The notes: generated by a model not told the origin, from the letters alone. DNA of 14,897 nucleotides from 2-02-FULL-66-14 sp964651335 (GCA_964651335.1 CAZYVT010000080.1:1-14897); one strand, 5' to 3'. Numbered from the stretch's first letter, positions 7,972 through 14,612 are shown. Numbers and translations: made by a program.

Positions 7972-9582
7972 TCAGTCGATCAGCTCGTACGCGGGTAGCG
8001 TAAGAAACTCGACATAGGTGTCGTCGGTCGTGATGCGCTCGAAAAGTGCCGCGCCCTGCTCGTATTTTCCATCGGCGTACGCTGCGTCTCCGACATAGGC
8101 CTTCACCTTCGGCAATTCCTCGGCGAGCAGCTTCCCGATGAGGTCCTTGGTGACCTTGCGGCCGTCGTCGAGCCTGCCTTTCTCGCTGCGGATCCACTGC
8201 CAGATCTGCGAGCGCGAGATCTCCGCGGTAGCCGCGTCCTCCATGAGGTTGAACACCGGAACGCAGCCGTTGCCGGCGAGCCATGCGCCGAGATACTGGA
8301 TCCCCACGCTGATATTGTTGCGCAGGCCGGTCTCGGTGATCGGGGTTTCCGGCCGGAAGTCGAGCAGATCGGCCGCGGTGCAGTTCACGTCCGGCCGCTG
8401 CTTTCCGTACTGGTTTGGCTGCGGCATGTGCTGGTCAAAAACCTGCTTCGCGATGGGGACCAGTCCCGGATGCGCGACCCAGGTGCCGTCGCAACCGTCG
8501 GTGACCTCGCGCAACTTGTCCTGGCGCACCTTTTCGAGCGCGGCGTCGTTGGCCGCCGGGTCGTTCTTGATCGGGATCTGCGCCGCCATTCCGCCCATCG
8601 CGGGCGCGCCGCGCCGGTGGCAGGTCTTCACCAGCGAAAGTGCATAGGCACGCATGAAAGGCGCGGTCATCGTCACCTGCGCCCGGTCGGCAAGGCAGAA
8701 GTCCTTGCTGGAGCGGAACTTCTTGATGCACGAAAAGATGTAATCCCAGCGACCGATGTTGAGCCCCGCCGAGTGCTCGCGCAGTTCGTAGAGGATCTCG
8801 TCCATCTCGAAAGCGGCGACCACGGTCTCGATCAGCACCGTCGCCTTGATCGAGCCCCGCGGCACGTTGAGCTCGTCCTGCGCTGCCTTGAAGAGGTCGT
8901 TCCACAGGCGCGCTTCGAAATGCGATTCGATCTTCGGGAGGTAGAAATACGGGCCGCTGCCCCGCGCCAGCAGCTCCTTCGCGTTGTGGAAAAAAAACAG
9001 CGCGAAGTCGAAGATGCCGCCGGAGACCGGTTGCCCGTCGACGAGCACGTGCTTCTCGATCAGGTGCCAGCCGCGCGGCCGAACGATCAGCACTGCGGTC
9101 TTTTCGTTCAGCGCGTAGCCCTTGTCAGCCTGTTGAAACGTGATCGTCCGGCGCACCGCGTCGCGCAGGTTGATCTGCCCGTCGATCATGTTGAACCACG
9201 TCGGGCAGTTGGCATCCTCGAAATCCGCCATAAAGGTGGATGCCCCGCAGTTGAGCGCGTTGATCACCATCTTGCGGTCCGTCGGCCCGGTGATCTCGAC
9301 GCGGCGGTCGTGCAGATCGTGCGGCTGCGCCGCAATGGTCCACTCCGCGTCGCGGATGGTTTTGGTTTGCGGGAGAAAGTCGGGAAGGCTGCCGGCGTCA
9401 AATTCCTTCTGCCGCGCCGCGCGGCGCGCGAGCAGCTCCTGGCGTCGCGGCTCGAATGCCCGATGCAACCGGGCGACGAACGCGAGCGCCTCGGGCGTCA
9501 GAACGTGGGAAAACGATTGCGAAACCGTGCCGGTGATGCGTACGCCAGCGGGGGGAAGCGACGCGCGAACAGGCGATGGCAT
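7972..9582 (-). CDS. aceB: Malate synthase A
   Basis: A protein of 536 residues (E. coli AceB is 533). It condenses glyoxylate with acetyl-CoA to malate, the second step of the glyoxylate shunt and the route for glyoxylate derived from other sources. The catalytic residues fall two positions beyond their E. coli equivalents: Arg168 in VRPRGWH, Mg ligands Glu252 (VLIETVVAAFEMDE) and Asp280 (GRWDYIFS), and the base Asp449 in NLMEDAATAEISR. The early DFEDANCPTW segment (120-129) is also typical. The ATG at 9582 has AAGGA six bases upstream; an in-frame TTG at 9606 is possible but lies inside a likely operator. No isocitrate lyase gene is in the window. The leader holds a hairpin with a U-tract and a TTGCA repeat, described separately. 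Confidence 0.98.
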   Translation of the reverse strand: MPSPVRASLPPAGVRITGTVSQSFSHVLTPEALAFVARLHRAFEPRRQELLARRAARQKEFDAGSLPDFLPQTKTIRDAEWTIAAQPHDLHDRRVEITGPTDRKMVINALNCGASTFMADFEDANCPTWFNMIDGQINLRDAVRRTITFQQADKGYALNEKTAVLIVRPRGWHLIEKHVLVDGQPVSGGIFDFALFFFHNAKELLARGSGPYFYLPKIESHFEARLWNDLFKAAQDELNVPRGSIKATVLIETVVAAFEMDEILYELREHSAGLNIGRWDYIFSCIKKFRSSKDFCLADRAQVTMTAPFMRAYALSLVKTCHRRGAPAMGGMAAQIPIKNDPAANDAALEKVRQDKLREVTDGCDGTWVAHPGLVPIAKQVFDQHMPQPNQYGKQRPDVNCTAADLLDFRPETPITETGLRNNISVGIQYLGAWLAGNGCVPVFNLMEDAATAEISRSQIWQWIRSEKGRLDDGRKVTKDLIGKLLAEELPKVKAYVGDAAYADGKYEQGAALFERITTDDTYVEFLTLPAYELID

Positions 9583-9595
9583 GACGAATCCTTTA

Positions 9596-9606
9596 TTGCA
9601 ATGCAA
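9596..9606. promoter_or_regulatory. TTGCA-type palindrome in the aceB leader, candidate operator
   Basis: TTGCAATGCAA is a perfect inverted repeat (TTGCA / TGCAA around a central A), 14 bases before the aceB ATG and downstream of its predicted promoter. Regulators of the RamB/ScfR type, which control acetate, propionate and glyoxylate-shunt genes, bind sites containing TTTGCAAA-like halves; the resemblance is from memory. A repressor bound here would block elongation into aceB. Confidence 0.35.
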
Positions 9607-9637
9607 AAAAGAAAAGCATCTGCGATTTCCGATGCCT
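9605..9637 (-). terminator. Terminator-like hairpin with U-tract in the aceB leader (possible attenuator)
   Basis: On the minus strand, GCATC (9635-9631) pairs with GATGC (9620-9616) around a 10-base loop; one G-U and one A-U pair can extend the stem to seven. TTTTCTTTTTT follows directly (9615-9605). No minus-strand gene lies upstream for it to terminate, since the neighbour on that side is on the plus strand. It sits between the predicted aceB promoter and the start codon. The stem is short, so it may be weak or fortuitous. Confidence 0.4.
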
Positions 9638-9650
9638 GCAACCTGTTGAT

Positions 9651-9681
9651 TTTATATCGTGAAATGATATTTCGTCATCAA
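9651..9681 (-). promoter_or_regulatory. Predicted promoter of aceB-gst
   Basis: On the minus strand, TTGATG (9681-9676) is followed after 17 bases by GATATA (9658-9653), which runs into TATAAA (9656-9651), so the exact -10 register is uncertain. Transcription would start near 9645, giving a leader of about 60 bases. The GAAAT/ATTTC palindrome lies between the two boxes, a natural position for a repressor site. Confidence 0.5.
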
Positions 9682-9689
9682 AAATTTCA
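9660..9689. promoter_or_regulatory. Nested inverted repeats between the aceB and FAHD-gene promoters
   Basis: GAAAT-GAT-ATTTC at 9661-9673 is a perfect 5+5 inverted repeat. A second TGAAAT (9660-9665) and ATTTCA (9684-9689) form an outer pair spanning 30 bases. The block covers the aceB -35 and spacer and lies just upstream of the -10 box of the divergent gene. I infer a binding site for a dimeric regulator acting on both promoters; the regulator is not identifiable and no regulator gene adjoins. Confidence 0.45.
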
Positions 9690-9691
9690 TC

Positions 9692-9697
9692 TATACT
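9692..9697 (+). promoter_or_regulatory. Possible -10 box of the FAHD-KPR gene pair
   Basis: TATACT matches the sigma70 -10 consensus at five of six positions. The correctly spaced -35 position (9669-9674) is poor and lies inside the inverted-repeat block, so activation by a bound regulator is plausible. The transcript would begin near 9704, with a leader of under 20 bases containing the ribosome-binding site AAGGAGGAGG. Confidence 0.35.
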
Positions 9698-9721
9698 GCG
9701 ATCAGCCAAGGAGGAGGAACC

Positions 9722-10489
9722 ATGGCACGCTGGATCCGCTTCGAGCATGGCGGTCGCGCAGGCTTCGGCCGCCTCGACGGCGATACCATCGCCGTGCACG
9801 CGGGCGACCTGTATGCGTCCCCCGCGCCGACCGGGCAGACACTCGCGCTCAGCTCGGTGAAAGTGCTTACGCCGACCGCCCCAACGAAGATGATCGCGCT
9901 GTGGAACAACTTCCACACGCTGGCCGCAAAGCTCAAGCAGGCGATCCCCGCCGAGCCGCTGTATCTGTTCAAGTCGCCGAACTCGTTTCTCGGCCCTGGC
10001 GAACGCATCCGCAAGCCTGCGTCCTACGACGGTAAGGTGGTATACGAAGGCGAGCTCGGGATCGTCATCGGCGTTCGTTGCCATTCGGTCGCCGAATCGG
10101 AGGCCCCGCGCTGCATCTTCGGCTACACCTGCATCAATGACGTGACCGCGGCCGAGATCATCAACCGGGATGCCGCGTTCCAGCAGTGGGCGCGCGCCAA
10201 GAGCTACGACACGTTTGGGGTGTTCGGGCCGGCAGTGGCGACCGGTCTCGACCCGGCGGCGCTCACGGTGAAGCTCACGCTCAACGGCCAGGAGCGTCAG
10301 AACTATCCCGTTTCCGACATGATCTTTCCCCCGGCGGCCATCGTGAGCCGCCTTTCGCAGGACATGACGCTCGAACCCGGCGACGTGATCTGCTGTGGCA
10401 CGTCGATCGGCGTCGGCTCGATGAAGCCGGGCAGCACCGTCGAAGTGACTATTGACGGGATCGGGACGCTCGCCAACCGGTTCGAATAG
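9722..10489 (+). CDS. Fumarylacetoacetate hydrolase (FAHD) family protein
   Basis: A cytosolic metal-dependent enzyme of 255 residues. The FAHD catalytic domain spans about residues 55-250. The Mg/Mn ligands are visible as Glu109 and Glu111 in YEGELGIVIG and Asp140 in CINDVTAAE; Lys160 in RAKSYDTF and the GDVICCGTSIGVG segment near the C-terminus are also typical. The family includes fumarylpyruvate hydrolases, 2-hydroxyhepta-2,4-diene-1,7-dioate isomerases, acylpyruvases and oxaloacetate decarboxylases; sequence alone does not choose between them. A strong AAGGAGGAGG fixes the start. The gene diverges from aceB and is followed after nine bases by a ketopantoate-reductase-family gene. No ring-cleavage dioxygenase is in the window, so aromatic degradation is not supported by context. 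Confidence 0.92.
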   Translation: MARWIRFEHGGRAGFGRLDGDTIAVHAGDLYASPAPTGQTLALSSVKVLTPTAPTKMIALWNNFHTLAAKLKQAIPAEPLYLFKSPNSFLGPGERIRKPASYDGKVVYEGELGIVIGVRCHSVAESEAPRCIFGYTCINDVTAAEIINRDAAFQQWARAKSYDTFGVFGPAVATGLDPAALTVKLTLNGQERQNYPVSDMIFPPAAIVSRLSQDMTLEPGDVICCGTSIGVGSMKPGSTVEVTIDGIGTLANRFE

Positions 10490-10498
10490 GAGGCCGCG

Positions 10499-11515
10499 AT
10501 GCGAATCTGCGTAGTCGGTGCCGGCGCCATCGGCGGTCTGCTCGGCGCGAAACTTGCGCTCGCGGGCGAGGAGGTCACGCTGGTCGATCGGGGCGCGCAT
10601 CTCGATGCGATCCGGCACGCCGGCCTGAGGCTGATCCTGTCAGACGGGTCCACACACGTTGCGACGAACGTCAGGGCGACCGATGACTTCGCGGCCGCGG
10701 GAAAGCACGATCTGGTGATCCTTTCGGTCAAGGCGCACATCATCGAAGCCGTGGCGCCCCGGCTGCCCGCTCTTTTTGAGCCCGGGACGATGCTGCTGAC
10801 GGCGCAGAACGGCCTGCCGTGGTGGTACTTCCAGCGCCATGGCGGTCCTTACGATGGCCGCACGATCGGCTGCCTCGATCCGAGCGGTACTATCGCGCAG
10901 CATGTGGAGGCCGGGCGCATCATCGGCTGCGTGGTCTACCCGGCCGGAGAAATCCAGGCTCCCGGGGTGATCCGTCACGTAGAGGGAGAGCGTTTCGCGA
11001 TCGGCGAGCTGGACGGCTCGCAGACCGAGCGCGTCGGGCGTCTCGCCGATGCGCTCACCCGCGCCGGCTTCAAGGCCTTCGTGCTCGACAACATTCGCGC
11101 CGAGATCTGGCTCAAGCTCTGGGGCAATATGAGCTTTAATCCGATCAGCGCGCTCACACACGCCACGCTTGCCGACCTGTGCCGGTTCGCGCCCACGCGC
11201 GAACTCGCCGCCACCATGATGCGCGAGGCGCAGTCGATCGCCGGGAAGCTGGGCATCGAGTTTCGCGTGCCGCTGGAGAAACGCATCGCCGGCGCCGAGA
11301 GGGTCGGCAAGCACAAGACTTCGACGCTGCAGGACATCGAGGCTGGGCGCGAAATCGAAACCGAGGCGTTGCTCGGCGCGGTGCTCGAGCTCGCGCGGCT
11401 GACGCAGACCCCTGCACCCGCGTGCGAGGCCGTCTACGCCCTGCTGAGTCTCCTCGCGAAGACGATGGTCGAGCAGAAGGCGGCGGTCAGGCTGACGAAA
11501 TTGGGGTCAGAGTAA
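10499..11515 (+). CDS. Ketopantoate reductase family (ApbA/PanE-like) dehydrogenase
   Basis: A protein of 338 residues with an N-terminal Rossmann domain. The NAD(P) motif GAGAIGG is at residues 7-13, and the conserved SVKAH and TAQNGLPWWYF segments follow near 76-80 and 101-111. The C-terminal helical domain has the catalytic lysine segment EIWLKLWGN (Lys206), the NPISALT motif, and KTSTLQDIEAGREIE near 273-287. Members reduce 2-oxo acids such as 2-dehydropantoate. This longer type, with PWWYF, is often a paralogue of PanE, so the true substrate is uncertain. TAGGAGG, overlapping the stop codon of the preceding gene, is the ribosome-binding site. The last codons (KLGSE then TAA) fall inside an 87-base inverted repeat, so the native C-terminus may have been replaced. 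Confidence 0.9.
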   Translation: MRICVVGAGAIGGLLGAKLALAGEEVTLVDRGAHLDAIRHAGLRLILSDGSTHVATNVRATDDFAAAGKHDLVILSVKAHIIEAVAPRLPALFEPGTMLLTAQNGLPWWYFQRHGGPYDGRTIGCLDPSGTIAQHVEAGRIIGCVVYPAGEIQAPGVIRHVEGERFAIGELDGSQTERVGRLADALTRAGFKAFVLDNIRAEIWLKLWGNMSFNPISALTHATLADLCRFAPTRELAATMMREAQSIAGKLGIEFRVPLEKRIAGAERVGKHKTSTLQDIEAGREIETEALLGAVLELARLTQTPAPACEAVYALLSLLAKTMVEQKAAVRLTKLGSE

Positions 11516-11581
11516 CTTTTTGGCAAGACTCCGTGCACGGAACGTGCAACGGGACGACAAGTTACTCTGACCCCATTTCGT
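11495..11581. repeat. 87-base palindromic repeat (MITE/REP-like) between convergent genes
   Basis: The left arm (11495-11518) and right arm (11559-11581) are reverse complements over 23 bases apart from one extra T in the left arm; both contain GGGGTCAGAGTAACTT. The 40-base centre contains a perfect 10-base palindrome, CCGTGCACGG (11531-11540). Both flanking genes end inside the arms: TAA at 11513-11515 for the dehydrogenase and at 11564-11562 for ntrC. No transposase is encoded and no target duplication is evident outside the arms. A GGGGTCAGAGT motif recurs, as I recall, as dispersed repeats in proteobacterial genomes; this could not be tested here. The stem could also slow transcription from both sides, though no U-tract follows either arm. 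Confidence 0.8.
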
Positions 11582-12962
11582 CCTCGATGCCGAGCTCCTG
11601 GATCTTTCGGGTAATGGTGTTGCGGCCCATGCCGAGAAGATTTGCCGCCTCGATGCGCCGCCCTCCGGTACGCGCAAGAGCCTTGGAAATGAGCGAGCGC
11701 TCGAACTGTCGCGCCAGCTCTTCCAGGATCCCGCTTTCGCCACTACCCAGACGCCGCTCCACCTCCAGCTCCAGGGCGGCAACCCAGTTCGTGGGGGCTG
11801 CCGCGGGCGCGGAGCCGCGAAATTCCACCGGCAGGTCGGACATGCCGATGACCTGGCCGGGCGCCATCACGTTGAGCCAGTGGCAAAGGTTTTCAAGCTG
11901 GCGCACATTGCCGGGGAAATCGAAGCGCGCGAGCTGCGCCTGCACTTCGTCGGGAAGGCGCTTGGGTTCGATGCCCAGCTCCCGCGCGCTCCTGGCGAGG
12001 AAATGGCGGGCAAGGAGCGGAATATCCTCGCGCCTTTCGCGCAGCGCCGGAATGCGCACGCGAATCACATTCAGGCGGTGGTACAGATCCTCGCGGAAAC
12101 CGCCCTCGCGCACGCGCTGCTCGAGGTCCTGATGCGTGGCGGCAATGACACGCACGTTTGCGCGCAGCTGCTGGTGCCCTCCGACCCGGTAAAAGGTCCC
12201 GTCCGAGAGCACGCGCAGCAGGCGGGTCTGCAATTCCGCGGGCATGTCGCCGATCTCATCGAGAAACAGCGTCCCGCTCTCGGCCTGCTCGAAGCGTCCC
12301 CGCCGCAACTGCTGCGCGCCAGTGAAGGCGCCGCGCTCATGGCCGAAGAGTTCGGACTCGAGCAGATCTTTCGGCATCGCCGCGGTGTTGATCGCGACGA
12401 ATGGGCGTGAAGCGCGCGCACTGTGGCGGTGCAGCGCCCGGGCGACGAGCTCCTTTCCGGTTCCGGACTCGCCGGTAATCAGTACGATTGCGCTCGACTG
12501 TGAAAGGCGCCCGACGGCTCGGAAAACTTCCTGCATCGCCTGCGCCTGGCCGAGAATTTCGGGCATTTCAGCGGGCGACTCGAGCGCTGCTACGCTGCGC
12601 TGGCTCTCCTCGAGCGCGCGGCGAATGAGTCCCACCGCCTGATCCACGTCGAAGGGCTTGGGCAGGTACTCGTACGCGCCACCCTGAAACGCGGAGACCG
12701 CAGAATCAAGGTCCGAGTAGGCGGTCATCACGATCACCGGGACTGCCGGGTGCCTGTCCTTCACTTTCTGCAACAGCTCGATGCCCGAGGGCCCCGGCAT
12801 CCGGATATCGGATACCAGCACTTGCGGAGGGCCCTCGGCAAGCGCAGTGAGAGCTTCCTGCGCTGAAGCGAAGGAGCTGTATGCAATGCCCTCCCGGCTG
12901 AGCGCCTTTTCGAACACCCAGCGGATGGAACGGTCGTCGTCAACGATCCACACCGGATTCAT
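11562..12962 (-). CDS. ntrC: Nitrogen regulation response regulator NtrC (sigma54 activator)
   Basis: A protein of 466 residues (E. coli NtrC is 469). The receiver domain (1-120) has the acidic VDDD cluster at 7-10, the phospho-acceptor Asp52 in SDIRMPG and Lys102 in PKPF. The AAA+ domain has Walker A GESGTGKE at 164-171, the sigma54-contacting GAFTGA at 211-216 and Walker B TLFLDEIGD at 231-239. The C-terminus carries a Fis-type helix-turn-helix (NLLGMGRNTITRKI). When phosphorylated by NtrB, it activates sigma54 promoters of nitrogen-assimilation genes. I chose the ATG at 12962 (MNPVWIVDDD) because it is the family start and has GGAA upstream. It lies 14 bases after ntrB. The final residues, MGSE, are encoded by the palindromic repeat; the DNA-binding helices are intact. 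Confidence 0.97.
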   Translation of the reverse strand: MNPVWIVDDDRSIRWVFEKALSREGIAYSSFASAQEALTALAEGPPQVLVSDIRMPGPSGIELLQKVKDRHPAVPVIVMTAYSDLDSAVSAFQGGAYEYLPKPFDVDQAVGLIRRALEESQRSVAALESPAEMPEILGQAQAMQEVFRAVGRLSQSSAIVLITGESGTGKELVARALHRHSARASRPFVAINTAAMPKDLLESELFGHERGAFTGAQQLRRGRFEQAESGTLFLDEIGDMPAELQTRLLRVLSDGTFYRVGGHQQLRANVRVIAATHQDLEQRVREGGFREDLYHRLNVIRVRIPALRERREDIPLLARHFLARSARELGIEPKRLPDEVQAQLARFDFPGNVRQLENLCHWLNVMAPGQVIGMSDLPVEFRGSAPAAAPTNWVAALELEVERRLGSGESGILEELARQFERSLISKALARTGGRRIEAANLLGMGRNTITRKIQELGIEDEMGSE

Positions 12963-12976
12963 GTCGTTTCCAACAT

Positions 12977-14035
12977 TTACGCGAGTGGCAGAAGAATCGT
13001 GAATGCAGTGCGGCCGGGACGGCTTGCGCACTCGACCACTCCCCGGTGGTAGCCGATGAGAGCCTGCGCAAGCGATAGCCCCAAGCCGGTGCCGCCTTCA
13101 CGCCCCGAGATCAGGGGGCTGAAGATCCTGTCCCGGATCTCCGCCGGAACGCCAGGCCCGTCGTCTATCACCTGCAATTCTAGTGCCAGCTTGTGGCGCT
13201 GCCGCAGGATCGTGATCTGGCGCGCGACTCGGGTGCGAAAGATGATCGTCCCCCGGCGCCAAGGGCGATTGGACTCCGACGTCAGCGCCTGGGCGGCGTT
13301 GCGGGCAATGTTGAGCACCGCCTGGATGAGTTGTTCGCGATCCCCCACCAGGTCTGGGACGCTCGGGTCGTAGTTGCAAAGGATGGAGACGCCCTCCCCG
13401 AATTCGGCTAGAACCAGGCTGCGCACGCGTTCCAGCACCTCGTGGATGTTGAGGAGTAAGGGCTGCGGCGCGCGGTGAGGGCTAAGGAGCCGGTCCATCA
13501 GCGCCTGCAGGCGATCCGCCTCCTTGATGATGACCTGGGTGTATTCCCGCAGTTCGGACCGTTCCAGCTCGCGTTCGAGCAGTTGCGCCGAACCCCGCAA
13601 GCCTCCCAGAGGGTTCCTGATCTCGTGGGCCAGGTTGCGGATCAGTTCGCGGCTTGCTGCCTGCTGATCCAATTGGCGCTCTTCGCGCTCCATCCGCAGC
13701 TGCGACCCGATCGGCCGCAGCTCGACGAGCAGCGCTCCGTCGGACGCCTCGACCCGCGTCAGTACGCATACAAGGGGAAGCGGGTCGCGCCCCGGACGGG
13801 CGTAGCTCACGTCCTGCGTCGCATAATCCCAGTGTGCGCTGAGCGCCTCGGAAAACACCTTTTGCAGCTCTGCGCTTTCAGTGAAGAGCGGCGGGAAGCG
13901 CTGCCCAAGGAGGCCGCGTGCACTGATTTCGAGCAGCGTTTCCGCCGCAGGATTCGCGTAGCGCACGGCGAAGCGCTCGTCGAGCAGGACGACTGCGGTG
14001 GCGAGAAGCTCGAGCCCGGCGTAGGAGCCGGCCAT
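12977..14035 (-). CDS. ntrB: Nitrogen regulation sensor histidine kinase NtrB
   Basis: A cytosolic sensor kinase/phosphatase of 352 residues (E. coli NtrB/GlnL is 349), with no membrane segment. A PAS domain (about 5-115) is followed by the dimerisation/phospho-acceptor helix with His137 in NLAHEIRNPLGG. The ATPase domain has its N box at LNIARNAAQAL (241-251), DDGPG at 291-295 and GTGLGL at 315-320. In the known system PII (GlnB) binds NtrB and switches it from kinase to NtrC-phosphatase according to nitrogen status. The ATG at 14035 follows the DUF4124 gene by 17 bases; the nearest purine-rich sequence, GAGGGG, is 13 bases from the ATG, so initiation may depend on coupling. ntrC follows 14 bases downstream. 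Confidence 0.96.
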   Translation of the reverse strand: MAGSYAGLELLATAVVLLDERFAVRYANPAAETLLEISARGLLGQRFPPLFTESAELQKVFSEALSAHWDYATQDVSYARPGRDPLPLVCVLTRVEASDGALLVELRPIGSQLRMEREERQLDQQAASRELIRNLAHEIRNPLGGLRGSAQLLERELERSELREYTQVIIKEADRLQALMDRLLSPHRAPQPLLLNIHEVLERVRSLVLAEFGEGVSILCNYDPSVPDLVGDREQLIQAVLNIARNAAQALTSESNRPWRRGTIIFRTRVARQITILRQRHKLALELQVIDDGPGVPAEIRDRIFSPLISGREGGTGLGLSLAQALIGYHRGVVECASRPGRTAFTILLPLA

Positions 14036-14052
14036 GGCAATACCGGCGCCCC

Positions 14053-14547
14053 TCAGCGGTACAGGTTGGAGAGCTCGCGCCTTAACGCTTCTACGTTCTT
14101 GGTGTGTACTTCGACGGTGTCGCGATAGGGCTGCAGCCGTTCGAGCACTTTTGCGTAGTTACGCTCATCGCCGCCGCGGATCGACTCCTGTTCACCGAGC
14201 TTGCGCTTTGCTTCGGCAAGCAGGTCCTGTTCCTGAGCCAGTTCGCGCTCCAGCGTCTGGCGCTGTTTCTCCTTGGTCGCAAGACGGTCGGACACGGTCT
14301 CCTTGGGAAACCCCGGCGGCGATGGCGTCTTCGCGGAAGGCTTGGCAGAGGGAACCACAGTGACTCGTTGCTGCTGGACAATACGGCAGTCCTTGCCGGC
14401 GGTGTCCTCTTTCAGATTCGTGACGTGGGTGCGGCCGTCCTTGTCCTTGCAGCTCCAGATCGTCACGAGTTCAGACGGTTGCTGCGCGAGCGCCGTCCCC
14501 GCACCGATTGCGGCTGCTGTTGCAACTCCGGCGATCCAGCGCGTCAT
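14053..14547 (-). CDS. Secreted DUF4124 coiled-coil protein in the glnA-ntrBC interval
   Basis: A protein of 164 residues. Residues 1-22 form a signal peptide (MTRWIAGVAT start, ALAQQ cleavage region). A DUF4124-like segment follows with IWSCKDKDGRTHVTN at 30-44 and two cysteines (33, 54) that could form a disulfide. After a Pro/Ser/Lys linker (about 67-85), residues 87-160 are rich in Glu, Lys, Arg, Leu and Gln with heptad-like spacing, suggesting a coiled coil. I infer a periplasmic or envelope protein; function unknown. The ATG at 14547 places the signal peptide correctly; an in-frame TTG at 14577 would add ten residues and is less likely. It lies behind the glnA terminator and 17 bases before ntrB, an arrangement I recall from other betaproteobacteria. 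Confidence 0.85.
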   Translation of the reverse strand: MTRWIAGVATAAAIGAGTALAQQPSELVTIWSCKDKDGRTHVTNLKEDTAGKDCRIVQQQRVTVVPSAKPSAKTPSPPGFPKETVSDRLATKEKQRQTLERELAQEQDLLAEAKRKLGEQESIRGGDERNYAKVLERLQPYRDTVEVHTKNVEALRRELSNLYR

Positions 14548-14612
14548 TCGAGAAGCCGCCTCAACGATCAGCACCAAGTCTATGCCACGCCTCGCATATC
14601 CTGCAAACCGTG

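Noticed and set aside
9582..9606. An upstream TTG start for malate synthase adding eight residues
   Set aside because: The ATG at 9582 has an AAGGA at ideal spacing and gives the family's usual length; the TTG lies within the TTGCA palindrome and has only a U-rich sequence before it.
8428..10035. A plus-strand open frame of 535 codons antisense to aceB and overlapping the FAHD gene
   Set aside because: It crosses the divergent promoter region and a start with a strong ribosome-binding site. It has no recognisable domain.
7340..10489. GST plus FAHD as a gentisate or homogentisate pathway (maleylpyruvate/maleylacetoacetate isomerase with hydrolase)
   Set aside because: The GST has the Thr-x-Asn site of the YfcG type and not the SSCS-type motif of zeta isomerases, the two genes are on opposite strands, and no dioxygenase is present.
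11495..11581. The inverted repeat as an ordinary bidirectional intrinsic terminator
   Set aside because: The loop is 40 bases long and neither arm is followed by a U-tract, so it does not fit the canonical form; an effect on transcription or mRNA stability remains possible.
14565..14600. A sigma54-like promoter (TGGCAT ... TTGG) ahead of the DUF4124-ntrBC genes
   Set aside because: The distance between the GG of the first box and the second box is one base short of the strict -24/-12 spacing, and the second box lacks the GC. The nearby sigma70-like boxes (TTGCAG, TAGACT) are also weak, so no promoter was annotated.
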